From Streptomyces sp. (GTDB lineage Bacteria; Actinomycetota; Actinomycetes; Streptomycetales; Streptomycetaceae), in NCBI RefSeq assembly GCF_031181555.1, contig NZ_JAPSKQ010000063.1, positions 1 to 33,239 on the forward strand: a stretch of DNA of 33,239 nucleotides, written 5' to 3'. Both the position numbers and the translations under genes were made by a program. Below the pieces are notes generated by a model, which did not search any database, was not told where the DNA came from, and saw only the letters and a list, made by a program, of their open reading frames with translations. Positions within the stretch are counted from its first letter, which is position 1; each line of letters opens with the position of its first letter. This document shows positions 1 to 7,876 of the stretch, piece by piece.

Positions 1-928
1 AGACGTCGGTCTGGATCAGACCGTTGACGATGTCGCCGTTGCCGTAGTTCACGGTGGCGTCCAGACCGGTGACCGTGCCGGAGTGCACCTGGGTCGTGGA
101 GCCGCTGCGGGTGACCTGCATGCCGACGGTGGCCTCGGCGGCGCCGGAGATCGCCTGCGTGGAACCGTCGTAGAGGTTCACCTCGCTCGGGTGGGCCACG
201 TCGGCGGTGTACTTGACCAGGCCGTAGTCGTCGCCCGGGAAGCTGGACGCCGCGTTCTCGCCGATCACGTCGCCCGAGGAGTCCGACCAGGTGGAGACGC
301 CCTCGGTGCAGTGCCCGGCGGTGAGGAAGTGCGGCTCGCCGCCCTTGGTCACGTTGAAGCCGAGCGAGCAGCGCCCGCCGTTGCCGGTGATGGCGTCGCC
401 GCCGGCGATGAAGGGCTTGAACTCCCCCTCGGTGCGCTGGAGTTCGGCGGTGGAGCCGAGCTCGCCGACGACCTTCTCCAGCTTGGCCCACTCGGCCTTC
501 GAGACGGTGCGGTCCGCGGTGACGACGACCTTGTTGGTGATCGGGTCGGTCACCCAGGAGGTGCCCGGGATGGTGGCGTCCCGCTTGAGGGTGGTGCGCG
601 CGCTCTTCAGCTCGGCGAGGGAGTTCGTCACGACTCTCGCCTCGGCGCCGGCCGACTCCACGGTCCTGGCGGCGGCCTCGCCGAGCACGTTCACCACGAG
701 GCTCTTGCTCTTCGCGTCGTAGTACGTTCCCGCCGCGTCGGCACCGAGGTCCTCGGCGAGCGTCGAGGCGAGCTTTCCGGCCGCCGTGACCGAGAGGGCC
801 CGGGGCCCGGATTCCTCCGGGGTCTCACTGGCGTTCGCAGTCTGGAAGGTGACCCCGGCGGCGACCAGTGCGGCGATGCCCGCACCTGCCATGGCTGCAC
901 GTCGCCTGGGTATGCGTCGGTGCTTCAA
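1..928 (-). CDS. Streptogrisin-type secreted serine protease precursor (C-terminus cut off by window edge)
   Basis: This is a chymotrypsin-fold protease of the streptogrisin/alpha-lytic family (S1E), made as a secreted pre-pro-enzyme. The start is TTG at 928: an AGGAGG lies 7 nt upstream, and the nearby GTG at 933 runs into a stop after two codons. Residues 1-33 form a signal peptide (basic KHRRIPRRR, then a hydrophobic core). A pro-region follows to about residue 173. The mature domain begins near I174 in IAGGDAITG. Catalytic His206 (TAGHC) and Asp234 (GDDYG) are visible; the GDSGG serine lies beyond position 1. The 309 codons present are open to the edge. It lies downstream of, and in the same orientation as, a second streptogrisin at 1509-2417, so the pair looks like an old tandem duplication. 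Its pro-region is about 140 residues, longer than its neighbour's. Substrate preference cannot be read from the visible part. Confidence 0.93.
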   Translation of the reverse strand, partial: MKHRRIPRRRAAMAGAGIAALVAAGVTFQTANASETPEESGPRALSVTAAGKLASTLAEDLGADAAGTYYDAKSKSLVVNVLGEAAARTVESAGAEARVVTNSLAELKSARTTLKRDATIPGTSWVTDPITNKVVVTADRTVSKAEWAKLEKVVGELGSTAELQRTEGEFKPFIAGGDAITGNGGRCSLGFNVTKGGEPHFLTAGHCTEGVSTWSDSSGDVIGENAASSFPGDDYGLVKYTADVAHPSEVNLYDGSTQAISGAAEATVGMQVTRSGSTTQVHSGTVTGLDATVNYGNGDIVNGLIQTDV

Positions 929-1508
929 CTCACGTCCTCCTGTGGGGGGACGGCCCGGGAGGTTGTGGGGGCCTCACGAGCCGGAAGGCGTACGGCCACG
1001 AGGGCGGCGCACGAGAAAAGCCGCGCCCGTGCCGGTTGAACGGCGCCCACTCTTCCGAACCCCACAGGGAGCACACAAGGTCGACTTCAGGACGCGCGTA
1101 CGGCAACGCCCGTGCGCCCCCTATGTCCTGACAGGTCATGGACACGCGGAGCGGTTCGCACTGCAAACGTTACGAGCGGGTAACCGGCCGTGCGGTCCGC
1201 AGGATCCGCCCCTGGCTTGAATTCGACCCCTCGGGATCCGGATCCGCACGGGGCGCGGCGGGCGGAAGTTGCTCCTGCACCGGTTCCCGCGCCGGCTCCG
1301 GCACCGGGTGCGGAGTCCGCCGCGGAGCCGTCGGCACCGGCTGCCGGGCCGCCCCGGCCGGCCTCCCCGGCGTCCGGAGCCCGGCGCCGGCCCCTCGCCC
1401 CGGACAGGAGCGAGCCCCCGCACGGTGTTCGCGTGCGGGGGCTCGTCGTGCTGCCGGCTGCGGGCGGAACACGGAACCGGGGGCGCAGGCCGGTCCCGGT
1501 GGCCGGTC
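929..1508. other. Gene-poor gap between the two protease genes
   Basis: I see no convincing gene in these 580 nt. The gap holds the leader and promoter of the leftward protease at 1-928 and a strong hairpin at 1411-1445 that should end transcription of the protease at 1509-2417. An open frame around 1190-1400 on the plus strand reads as Pro-Ala-rich low complexity without a ribosome site, and I do not call it. Confidence 0.6.
1411..1445 (-). terminator. Hairpin terminator after the streptogrisin B-like gene
   Basis: There is a perfect 14-bp inverted repeat: CGAGCCCCCGCACG at 1411-1424 pairs with 1432-1445 around a 7-nt loop. It starts 64 nt past the leftward stop codon at 1509. No T-tract follows, as is usual for Streptomyces terminators. 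Confidence 0.8.
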
Positions 1509-2417
1509 CTAGTAGACGCTGACGCCGTAGGCGCTCAGGGCCTCCGTCACCGGCTGGAAGAAGGTCGTGCCACCGGTCCTGCAGTTGCCGCTGCCACCGG
1601 AGGTCAGACCGTACGCGGTGCCGTTGCTGCCGTAGAGCGGGCCGCCGGAGTCACCGGGCTCGGCGCAGACGGTCGTCTGGATGAGACCGGAGACGACGTC
1701 GCCGCCGCCGTAGTTCACGGTCGCGTTGAGGGCGGTGACCCGGCCGCTGTGGGTGCCCGTGGTGGAGCCGTCACGGATGACGGTGGTGCCCACGCTCGGG
1801 GTGGCCGCGCGGGTGATGTCCACGCCGTTCGCGGTGCCGGGCTTGCTCACCGAGGTGTTGGTGTACCGGACGATGCCGTAGTCGTTGCCCGGGAAGCTGG
1901 TGCCGGCGGTCGAGCCGAGCACCGTGGTGCGACCGGAGTTGGAGTACCAGGTGCCCGCACCTTCGGTGCAGTGACCGGCGGTCAGGAAGTACTGGGCCCC
2001 GCTGCTGGTCTGGACGTTGAAGCCGAGGGAGCAGCGCCCGCTGCCCGAGTAGATGGCGTCGCCACCCTGGATGAGCTTGTTGAACTTGCCCGGGGTGCGC
2101 TTGATGGTGATCGCGTCGGCGTCGTCCCCGGCCTGCTTCTTGATCTTGTTGATCTCGGCCTGGGAGACCGTGCTGTCGACGGTGACGAGCACCCGGTTGG
2201 TCTTGCTGTCGACGGCCCAGGCGGTGCCCGGGACGTCGGCCTTCAGCACCGAGCCGCTGACGCTCTTGAGCTCGGCGGAGCTGAAGGTGGTGGGAGTGTC
2301 GGCCGCGTTCGCGCTGGGGATCGCGATCGCGGCGGCGGCCACGAGTCCGGTGGAGACGGCGATCAGCCGGGTCCGTCTCGAGAGGCCGCTGCGGGGGGTG
2401 GTGCGCTCGATCCTCAC
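1509..2417 (-). CDS. Streptogrisin B-like secreted serine endopeptidase precursor
   Basis: This is a complete 302-residue pre-pro-protease of family S1E. The start is GTG at 2417, with GGAGG 8 nt upstream; the ATG at 2432 would overlap that ribosome site. The signal peptide ends near ANA38. The pro-region runs to about residue 115 and carries the chaperone-like alpha-lytic pro-fold. The mature enzyme begins at I116 (IQGGDAIYS), giving about 187 residues, close to the length of S. griseus protease B. The catalytic triad is His149 (TAGHC), Asp179 (GNDYG) and Ser257 (EPGDSGG). The C-terminus ([17 protein letters not shown]) is nearly identical to streptogrisin B as I remember it, so a chymotrypsin-like preference for large hydrophobic P1 residues is likely. 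It is extracellular and probably made during nutrient scavenging. It should be transcribed from its own promoter in 2418-2600 and terminated at 1411-1445. Confidence 0.96.
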   Translation of the reverse strand: MRIERTTPRSGLSRRTRLIAVSTGLVAAAAIAIPSANAADTPTTFSSAELKSVSGSVLKADVPGTAWAVDSKTNRVLVTVDSTVSQAEINKIKKQAGDDADAITIKRTPGKFNKLIQGGDAIYSGSGRCSLGFNVQTSSGAQYFLTAGHCTEGAGTWYSNSGRTTVLGSTAGTSFPGNDYGIVRYTNTSVSKPGTANGVDITRAATPSVGTTVIRDGSTTGTHSGRVTALNATVNYGGGDVVSGLIQTTVCAEPGDSGGPLYGSNGTAYGLTSGGSGNCRTGGTTFFQPVTEALSAYGVSVY

Positions 2418-2759
2418 TTCTCGTTCCTCCATAAAGGAAGTAGGGGGCCCTCGTGGGGTTGTGGGCCCGTGAGGCGCAGCCAGGGAGCCGAGTGCCCGGA
2501 TTCCGAACACGTCGTGCCCCTGACAAGCGCTGTGGGCGAGTATTCGGCCGACCGACCGGTCGGCGCAAGGGTGCCTTTTGGCCGTCAACCTTTGAACCAT
2601 CTAGGAGATTTGATCCGCACGCGGGAACGCGTCACCCGTGGCCAGACCCGTGCAACGGCCGGTCGAACACGCCTCACGGTGTCCGGAATTCGACCCTCCG
2701 GATAGCTTTCCGGGGCGTGGCCGCCCCTTCCGCACGGCCGGTCGAGGCGTGACCGCCGT
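2418..2759. other. Intergenic region: protease promoter and 3' end of the DUF5685 gene
   Basis: These 342 nt hold no convincing gene. They contain the leader of the leftward protease, a 12-bp palindrome at 2552-2563, and a short hairpin (GGGGCG at 2712-2717 with CGCCCC at 2722-2727) 33 nt past the stop of the leftward gene that ends at 2760. That hairpin may be its terminator. Confidence 0.5.
2552..2563. promoter_or_regulatory. Perfect 12-bp palindrome upstream of the protease (candidate operator)
   Basis: CCGACCGGTCGG is fully self-complementary and lies about 135 nt upstream of the protease start at 2417. Palindromes of this form are often TetR-type operators. No regulator gene is next to it, so the cognate factor is unknown. 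Confidence 0.35.
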
Positions 2760-3929
2760 TCAGCAGTCGCAGCCGCAGTCGCAGCCACCGTCCTCGCCAC
2801 AGCAGTTGCAGCACTCGCAGCAGTTGCAGCACTCGCCGCACCCGCTGCAGTCGCAGTTGGCGCAGGATCCCTCCTTGCGCTCCCCGCTCCAGGGATCCTC
2901 GTAGGTGCCGCAGCACAACTGGCACGTGCAGGCCAGCCCCAGCCACACGGCGCAGCCCGCGAGCAGCCCGCGCCGGTCGCGGCGCGGCGGCCCGGGAGGC
3001 AGCGGGGCGCCGGGGCCGCCGGGCGCGCCGGGCGCGCCGGGAGGTGCGTAAGGACCGGCGCCGTGGGCACAGGAGACGGTACCGAAGGCGCGATGAACGG
3101 AGTTGGGCAGTTCATGGACGAGCAGCCGGTGTGCGAGACCCCCGTCGGCGAACTCCACGTCGCGCAGCGCGAGCCGGATGCCGTGCACCGCGTCGTCGGC
3201 GAGCCGGCGGGCCTCGTCCGGCGGGGTGCCGGTGGCGGTCAGCGGGTTCCAGGCGCCCGACGCGGCGTCGGCCTCCCTGTCCTCCACCGCGTCCAGGAGG
3301 TGCGCGAGGCGTCCGAAGAGGCGTCCCGCCTCGGCGAGCGGCGCGGCGTTGTGCGGCCGGCCGGCGAGTACCGCGGTGTGCGCGAAGGCCGCCGCGGTCG
3401 CGGTCTCGGTCGGTTCGGTGACGGTGAGGAGGGGCGTGCCCGGGCCGGCGAGGGTCTCGATACCGGCCTGCCGGTCCACGGCGTCGACGAGGACGGCGGT
3501 GTCGAACCCGACCTCCGAACCGGTCCGCGCCCCGGCCCGGTCCCAGCCGGCGGCGACCCGGCGCGCGGCGAGCGCCACCGGCCTGCGCGCCAGCAGCCCG
3601 TCCCCGTCGGCGACGTGGTCGCGCAGCTTGGCGGAGGCGAGGACGAGGGAGACGGCCGCCGCGAGCCGCGCGCCCTCGCCCTGCGCGACGGACGCGGTGC
3701 GCATCCCGCGCAGCGGACACGGTCCCGCGGTGCGCCGTCCCGCGTCGGCGCGACCGGTCTGAGCCTCCGTCAGGACGGATACGAGGAGCCCGTCGTAGTT
3801 GGTGACGATGCGCGCGAACTGTCCGTGGTCCCCGCGCAAGGCGAGGCACAGCCCGCACAGGTGCGCCATCCACTGGGCCGTGAGTTTCTCCCCGAGCCGG
3901 TGCCTGCAGGGCCTGACCATCCCGAACAC
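2760..3929 (-). CDS. DUF5685 family protein with cysteine-rich C-terminal tail
   Basis: This is a 389-residue protein of unknown function. The start is GTG at 3929, preceded by GGGGGA; it gives the family's N-terminus (FGMVRPC). Conserved N-terminal cysteines are C8 and the CGLC motif C25-x2-C28, followed by LRGDHGQFAR and a TNYDG motif, as I recall for DUF5685 proteins of actinobacteria and Firmicutes. The middle (about 40-300) is Ala/Leu-rich and probably helical. A Gly-Pro-Ala linker (about 300-325) and a hydrophobic Cys-containing stretch (LACTCQLCC) follow. The last 35 residues contain 16 cysteines, mostly as CC pairs and CxC units. The tail suggests metal, Fe-S or dense disulfide chemistry, but no standard ferredoxin or metallothionein pattern fits exactly. 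The gene is monocistronic and divergent from sflA. Confidence 0.85.
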   Translation of the reverse strand: MFGMVRPCRHRLGEKLTAQWMAHLCGLCLALRGDHGQFARIVTNYDGLLVSVLTEAQTGRADAGRRTAGPCPLRGMRTASVAQGEGARLAAAVSLVLASAKLRDHVADGDGLLARRPVALAARRVAAGWDRAGARTGSEVGFDTAVLVDAVDRQAGIETLAGPGTPLLTVTEPTETATAAAFAHTAVLAGRPHNAAPLAEAGRLFGRLAHLLDAVEDREADAASGAWNPLTATGTPPDEARRLADDAVHGIRLALRDVEFADGGLAHRLLVHELPNSVHRAFGTVSCAHGAGPYAPPGAPGAPGGPGAPLPPGPPRRDRRGLLAGCAVWLGLACTCQLCCGTYEDPWSGERKEGSCANCDCSGCGECCNCCECCNCCGEDGGCDCGCDC

Positions 3930-3968
3930 GACGTTCCCCCGTACGGTTGTGCGACGTTGAGCGGGCGC

Positions 3969-3974
3969 ATCGTA
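3969..3974 (-). promoter_or_regulatory. Candidate -10 element of the DUF5685 gene
   Basis: On the minus strand the sequence reads TACGAT, a TANNNT match to the principal-sigma -10. It lies 39 nt before the GTG start at 3929. The copy of the direct repeat nearest the gene (3988-4000) falls where the -35 would be. Confidence 0.4.
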
Positions 3975-3987
3975 TCGGCCGCCGGAT

Positions 3988-4020
3988 TCACCCGTACGCA
4001 CCGTCCATCACCCGTACGCA
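3988..4020. repeat. 13-bp direct repeat with 20-bp period in the DUF5685/sflA intergenic region
   Basis: TCACCCGTACGCA occurs exactly at 3988-4000 and again at 4008-4020, so the copies start 20 bp apart, about two helical turns. A related CGTACGG sits near the DUF5685 ribosome site. The placement over the predicted -35 of the leftward promoter fits a binding site for an activator or a dimer of direct-repeat binders. Confidence 0.6.
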
Positions 4021-4220
4021 GCGAAGAATCATATTTCACTCACAGTCAGCAGCCGTTTGCTTCAAGACCCTTGGGAAACACGGACTCTCGACGGATCAGC
4101 TGTGCACCAGTACCGTCACAAACCCCCCGCGCGGCGTCTATCCACTTGGCGCACCATCCGCATCATGGACGACCATAGGGATGCGGAAAGCAAGAAAGAC
4201 GGCTGTGAGAGGAGGCGTCC

Positions 4221-4658
4221 ATGGGATCGGTGCGCAAGGCGAGTGCCTGGCTCGGCCTCGTCGACGACAACGAAGACGAGCGTTACTACGACGACGACTA
4301 CTCCGACGGGACCGAGCCCGGGGAGGCCTGGGTCACCGATCCACGGGTCAAGGTGGCCGCGGACGTCGCCGAGGAGAAGGGCCGCCGCATCGGCACGGTC
4401 ACCCCGGACAGCTTCCGGGACGCCCGCGCCATCGGCGAGCTGTTCCGCGACGGGGTTCCCGTCATCATGAACCTCACCGCCATGGACGCCGGCGACGCCA
4501 AGCGCGTCGTCGACTTCGCGGCGGGCCTGATCTTCGGCCTGCGCGGTTCCATCGAGCGGGTGTCCAACCGGGTGTTCCTGCTGAGCCCGGCCGACACCGA
4601 AGTCGTCAGCGGGGAGCCGGCCGCGCACCGGTCGGACGGTTTCTTCAACCAGAGCTGA
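4221..4658 (+). CDS. sflA: SepF-like cell-division protein (SflA type)
   Basis: This 145-residue protein is built like SepF, the FtsZ membrane anchor of Gram-positive bacteria. The start is ATG at 4221, with GGAGG 5 nt upstream. The N-terminus ([15 protein letters not shown]) resembles the SepF amphipathic helix. An acidic Asp/Tyr-rich linker follows (about 16-40), then the SepF core (about 50-130: [26 protein letters not shown] and the [20 protein letters not shown] segment). Streptomyces has a canonical SepF by ftsZ plus two paralogues, SflA and SflB. I assign SflA because in S. coelicolor that gene lies, as I recall, in the same chromosomal neighbourhood as der/cmk/scpAB. It is known to affect polymerisation of SepF and ectopic growth. 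It stands alone, between a divergent DUF5685 gene and a convergent acyl-CoA dehydrogenase. Confidence 0.88.
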   Translation: MGSVRKASAWLGLVDDNEDERYYDDDYSDGTEPGEAWVTDPRVKVAADVAEEKGRRIGTVTPDSFRDARAIGELFRDGVPVIMNLTAMDAGDAKRVVDFAAGLIFGLRGSIERVSNRVFLLSPADTEVVSGEPAAHRSDGFFNQS

Positions 4659-4685
4659 GGCAGGGCCGCTCACCGGCCCTGCCTC
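4657..4685. terminator. Bidirectional hairpin terminator between sflA and gcdH
   Basis: GAGGCAGGGCC (4657-4667) pairs perfectly with 4675-4685, and one more G-C pair closes a 5-nt loop. It begins inside the sflA stop codon and lies 26 nt past the leftward stop of the convergent gene at 4711, so it can serve both. Confidence 0.85.
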
Positions 4686-4710
4686 CCCGCGAGGTCCCGG
4701 TCGGCCGGAA

Positions 4711-5901
4711 CTACCGGAACGCGTCGATTCCGGTGAGCGCCTTGCCCAGCACGAGCTGGTGCATTTCGACGGTGCCCTCGTAGGTGAGCACCGATTCCAG
4801 GTTGGTCGCGTGCCGCATCACCGGGTATTCGAGCGAGATCCCGTTGGCACCGAGGACGGTGCGGGCCGTGCGGCAGATGTCGATGGCCTCGCGAACGTTG
4901 TTGAGCTTGCCGAAGCTGACCTGCTCGGGACGCAGACGGCCGGCGTCCATGCGCCGCCCCAGATGGTGGGCGAGCAGAATCCCCTTGTGCAGTTCGACCG
5001 CCATGTCGGCGAGCTTGGCCTGCGTCAGCTGGAACCCGCCGATGGGCCGCCCGAACTGCTCCCGCGACCTCGCGTAGTCGACGGCGGCCTCGAAACAGCT
5101 GCGCGCCGCGCCCATGGCGCCCCAGACGATCCCGTACCGGGCGTGCGAGAGACAGCTGAGCGGCCCCTTGAGCCCGGTCACCCCGGGCAGCACGGCGTCG
5201 GCGGGCAGCCGTACGTCGTCGAGGACCAGCTCGCTGGTGACGGAGGCGCGCAGCGACCACTTGTGCCTGATCTCGGGCGCCGAGAATCCCGCGCTGTCGG
5301 TCGGCACGACGAATCCGCGGATCCCCTCGTCGGTCCGCGCCCACACCACGGCGACCCCGGCCACGGACCCGTTGGTGATCCACATCTTGCGCCCGTTGAG
5401 CACCCAGTCGCCGCCGTCGCGCTTGGCGTACGTGCGCATCGAGGCGGGGTCGGAGCCGTGGTCGGGTTCGGTGAGCCCGAAGCAGCCGATGACCTCACCC
5501 GCCGCCATCCGCGGCAGCCACCGCTGCTTCTGCTCCTCGCTGCCGAACCGGTGGACGGCGTACATCGCGAGGGACCCCTGCACGGAGACCAGGGACCGGA
5601 TCCCGGAGTCGGCCGCCTCCAGCTCCAGACAGGCGAGCCCGTACTGGACGGCGCTCGCGCCCGCGCAGCCGTAACCCTCCAGGGACATGCCGAGCGCGCC
5701 GATCCCGCCGAGTTCCCGGGCCAGCTCCCGGATGCCCGGCAGTTCGCCCTTCTCGTACCAGTCGGCGACGTACGGCAGCACGCGGTCGGCGGCCCAGGTG
5801 CGCACGGTGTCCCGGACGGCCAGGTCCTCCGGCTCCAGCAGGTCGTCGAGGCCGAGGGGGTCGGCGGGGTCGAAGGGGGGCAACTGCGCGGACGCGGACA
5901 T
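4711..5901 (-). CDS. gcdH: Glutaryl-CoA dehydrogenase (acyl-CoA dehydrogenase family)
   Basis: This is a 396-residue FAD enzyme. The family oxidises and decarboxylates glutaryl-CoA to crotonyl-CoA in lysine and tryptophan breakdown. The whole chain aligns by eye with human GCDH: IRSLVSVQ (Arg102, equivalent to the glutaryl-binding Arg94), CFGLTEPDHGSDP, NGRKMWITN, the FAD-binding SREQFGRPIGGFQLTQ, GANGIS, and the catalytic base Glu375 in TYEGTVEMHQLVLG. The start is ATG at 5901 with GGAGG 7 nt upstream. A CTAGC-GCT-GCTAG dyad lies 35 nt before the start, which suggests control by a TetR-type repressor. The downstream hairpin at 4657-4685 ends the transcript. It could act on a related dicarboxylyl-CoA, but the Arg and Glu pair favours glutaryl-CoA. 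Confidence 0.92.
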   Translation of the reverse strand: MSASAQLPPFDPADPLGLDDLLEPEDLAVRDTVRTWAADRVLPYVADWYEKGELPGIRELARELGGIGALGMSLEGYGCAGASAVQYGLACLELEAADSGIRSLVSVQGSLAMYAVHRFGSEEQKQRWLPRMAAGEVIGCFGLTEPDHGSDPASMRTYAKRDGGDWVLNGRKMWITNGSVAGVAVVWARTDEGIRGFVVPTDSAGFSAPEIRHKWSLRASVTSELVLDDVRLPADAVLPGVTGLKGPLSCLSHARYGIVWGAMGAARSCFEAAVDYARSREQFGRPIGGFQLTQAKLADMAVELHKGILLAHHLGRRMDAGRLRPEQVSFGKLNNVREAIDICRTARTVLGANGISLEYPVMRHATNLESVLTYEGTVEMHQLVLGKALTGIDAFR

Positions 5902-5936
5902 GGGACACCCTCCGGGACACTTTTACCTAGCGCTGC

Positions 5937-5949
5937 TAGTCGCGGCTCG
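5937..5949. promoter_or_regulatory. Candidate TetR-type operator upstream of gcdH
   Basis: CTAGC (5937-5941) and GCTAG (5945-5949) form a perfect 5-bp-arm dyad around GCT, 35 nt upstream of the gcdH start. Its place near the expected core promoter fits repression. No regulator gene is adjacent. Confidence 0.5.
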
Positions 5950-6004
5950 GGCCGACGTTACGACGCGGCCCCGCGCACGTCCACCCCGGCCCGGCGGGCA
6001 CGGC

Positions 6005-7615
6005 TCACACCTTCAGCCCGGAGACGCGGGGCTCCGCGGCCTCCCGGGGCGCGGGCACCTCCACGGCGGCCGTCTCGCACTGCATCGCCCGCGGCAGCCT
6101 GAGCGCCATCGCGGCGCCGACCAGCAGCAGGCCCGCGCTCACCAGCAGGGTCACGTGCAGCCCGTGCACGAAGGCGTGGCGCGCCGCCTGGCGCAGGGCG
6201 TCACCGGCGGGTCCGCCGAGCCGGTCGGCCACCCCGTACGCCTCGCCCAGCGAGTGCGACGCCGCCGAGGACGCCGACGCGGGCACCCCGGGCACGCCGG
6301 TGACACCGGGCCCGTAGGCCGCGTTCATCACGCTGCCGAGGAGCGCGATCCCTATCCCGGCGCCCAGCTGGTACGAGGTCTCGCCGATCGCCGCCGCCCC
6401 GCCGGCCTGCTGCGGCGGCGCCTCGCTCAGCATCGACTCGTAGGCCCCGAACAGGGTGGTCTCCAGGCCGAAGCCCAGCAGGACGAAGCCGGTGAGCAGC
6501 AGCGGACCGTTGTCCTCGCCGCCCATCGCGGTCAGGGACACCACCGCGGCGGCCGTCAGGCAGAAGCCGGAGCAGACCATGCGGCGCGGGCCGAACCGGC
6601 GCAGCATCCGCGCGCCCGCGAGGCCCGCCGCCATCGCCGCGACGGTCAGCGGCAGCAGGCGCAGCCCGGTCTCGAGCGGGGAGAGCCCGAGCACGAGCTG
6701 GAGGTACTGCGCGGCGATGAGCTCGAGCCCGACCAGGGCGAGCATCGCCAGCACGATGCACCCCACCGACGTGCTGAACGCGGGCCGGGCGAACATCCGC
6801 AGGTCGACCAGCGGGTGCGCCCGGCGCCGCTGCCGGCGCACGAAGACGGCCAGCAGCGCCGCGCCCGCGAGCAACGGCAGGACGGTCCACACGCCGGCGA
6901 CGGGCTCACCGCCGCCGAGCCGCTTCACGCCGAGGACCGCCGCGAACAGTCCGGCGGCGGCCAGCAGCGCGCCGACCACGTCCCAGGGACCGTCGCCGTC
7001 GCCCTTCGACTCCGGCAGCAGGATCCGCCCCACCGGCAGGCTGACCAGCATCAGCGGAATGTTGACCAGGAAGACCGAGCCCCACCAGAAGTGCTCCAGC
7101 AGGAACCCGCCGAGCAGCGGTCCGACCGCCGCGCCCACCGCGGCGACCGCGCTCCAGACACCGATGGCCAGCGCCCGTTCGCGCCGGTCCGGGAAGACCT
7201 GGCGCAGGATCGACAGCGTCGCGGGCATGATCATCGCGCCGCCGACGCCGAGCAGCGCCCGTGCCGCGATCAGCACCTGGGGGCTGTCCGCGAGGGCCGC
7301 CGCGCCGGAGGCGACGCCGAACAGGGCGTAGCCGAGCAGGAGCACGCGTCTGCGGCCGACCCGGTCGCCCAGGGTGCCGAACAGGATCAGCAGCGAGGCG
7401 CAGACCAGCGGGTAGGCATCGACGATCCAGAGCAGTTCCACCGCGCCGGGCCTGAGGTCCTCGGTGACGGCGGGGACCGCCACGTGCAGCACGGTGGCGT
7501 CGATGGCGACCAGCAGCAGGCTGACGCAGAGGACGACGAGCACCACCCAGCGGTTGGCACCGGCCCCGGCCGTCCGACCGCGCGGTGCGGCGGAGGCCGT
7601 GGTCGTCCCGGACAT
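6005..7615 (-). CDS. MFS multidrug efflux transporter, DHA2 (EmrB/QacA) family, 14 TM
   Basis: This is a 536-residue inner-membrane proton-driven exporter. The start is ATG at 7615 with GGGAGG 7 nt upstream; the frame is open well upstream but without another ribosome site. The N-terminus is cytoplasmic. TM1 (WVVLVVLCVSLLLVAIDATVLHVAVPA) carries the DHA2 D-x-T-V-x-x-V-A-x-P-x motif (motif D). The loop motif A is GTLGDRVGRRR, and the antiporter motif C region is AVAAVGAAVGPLLGG. About 14 hydrophobic segments follow, with a long periplasmic loop before the last TM. The C-terminal tail is Pro/Glu-rich. Substrate is not predictable. It lies 103 nt downstream of the gcdH start but has its own leader, and it is divergent from the membrane glycosyltransferase at 7877. 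A 9-bp inverted repeat at 7682-7709 lies in its leader. Confidence 0.93.
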   Translation of the reverse strand: MSGTTTASAAPRGRTAGAGANRWVVLVVLCVSLLLVAIDATVLHVAVPAVTEDLRPGAVELLWIVDAYPLVCASLLILFGTLGDRVGRRRVLLLGYALFGVASGAAALADSPQVLIAARALLGVGGAMIMPATLSILRQVFPDRRERALAIGVWSAVAAVGAAVGPLLGGFLLEHFWWGSVFLVNIPLMLVSLPVGRILLPESKGDGDGPWDVVGALLAAAGLFAAVLGVKRLGGGEPVAGVWTVLPLLAGAALLAVFVRRQRRRAHPLVDLRMFARPAFSTSVGCIVLAMLALVGLELIAAQYLQLVLGLSPLETGLRLLPLTVAAMAAGLAGARMLRRFGPRRMVCSGFCLTAAAVVSLTAMGGEDNGPLLLTGFVLLGFGLETTLFGAYESMLSEAPPQQAGGAAAIGETSYQLGAGIGIALLGSVMNAAYGPGVTGVPGVPASASSAASHSLGEAYGVADRLGGPAGDALRQAARHAFVHGLHVTLLVSAGLLLVGAAMALRLPRAMQCETAAVEVPAPREAAEPRVSGLKV

Positions 7616-7681
7616 GTGCGTACCTCCCAGATGTTCCCTCGCCGTCGGCGGGCTCACGGGGTGGGGACTCCCCCGCGACTC

Positions 7682-7709
7682 GGCCGGAGAGGAGCGGTGG
7701 TCTCCGGCC
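7682..7709. promoter_or_regulatory. 9-bp inverted repeat in the MFS transporter leader
   Basis: GGCCGGAGA (7682-7690) and TCTCCGGCC (7701-7709) are perfectly complementary around a 10-nt spacer, 67-94 nt upstream of the transporter start. A TACCCT (-10-like, minus strand) sits at 7737-7742, so the repeat would be in the 5' leader. It could be a repressor operator or an mRNA hairpin. Confidence 0.4.
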
Positions 7710-7862
7710 CGCGCATCGAACGGCGAGTGACACGTCAGGGTACGCGAGTGCGTGCCGAGGTCGAGTGGCGGACCTCTCACCCGTGCGGCGGAACGGTGTG
7801 GCGTGCACCACTCCCCTCCGGAGTGCGCGCGCCCCGCCCGGCGGCCCGGTGCGGCACCCGGT

Positions 7863-7868
7863 CGATAA
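7863..7868 (+). promoter_or_regulatory. Candidate -10 for a leaderless transcript
   Basis: GATAAT (5 of 6 matches to TATAAT) ends 8 nt before the GTG at 7877, and there is no purine-rich ribosome site. This spacing places the transcription start at or next to the start codon. No good -35 is visible. Confidence 0.45.
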
Positions 7869-7876
7869 TCGGGCCC

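Noticed and set aside
1190..1522. Rightward Pro-Ala-rich open frame between the protease genes
   Set aside because: It has no ribosome site, runs through the terminator hairpin, and its low complexity is expected of GC-rich non-coding DNA.
2761..2870. Short repeats in the cysteine-rich tail region as a possible repeat element
   Set aside because: The GCAGTTGCAGCA-like pattern is explained by consecutive Cys codons in the leftward gene.
5687..7876. Long rightward open frame leading into the glycosyltransferase
   Set aside because: It is antisense to the MFS transporter and the end of gcdH; the true protein begins at the GTG at 7877.
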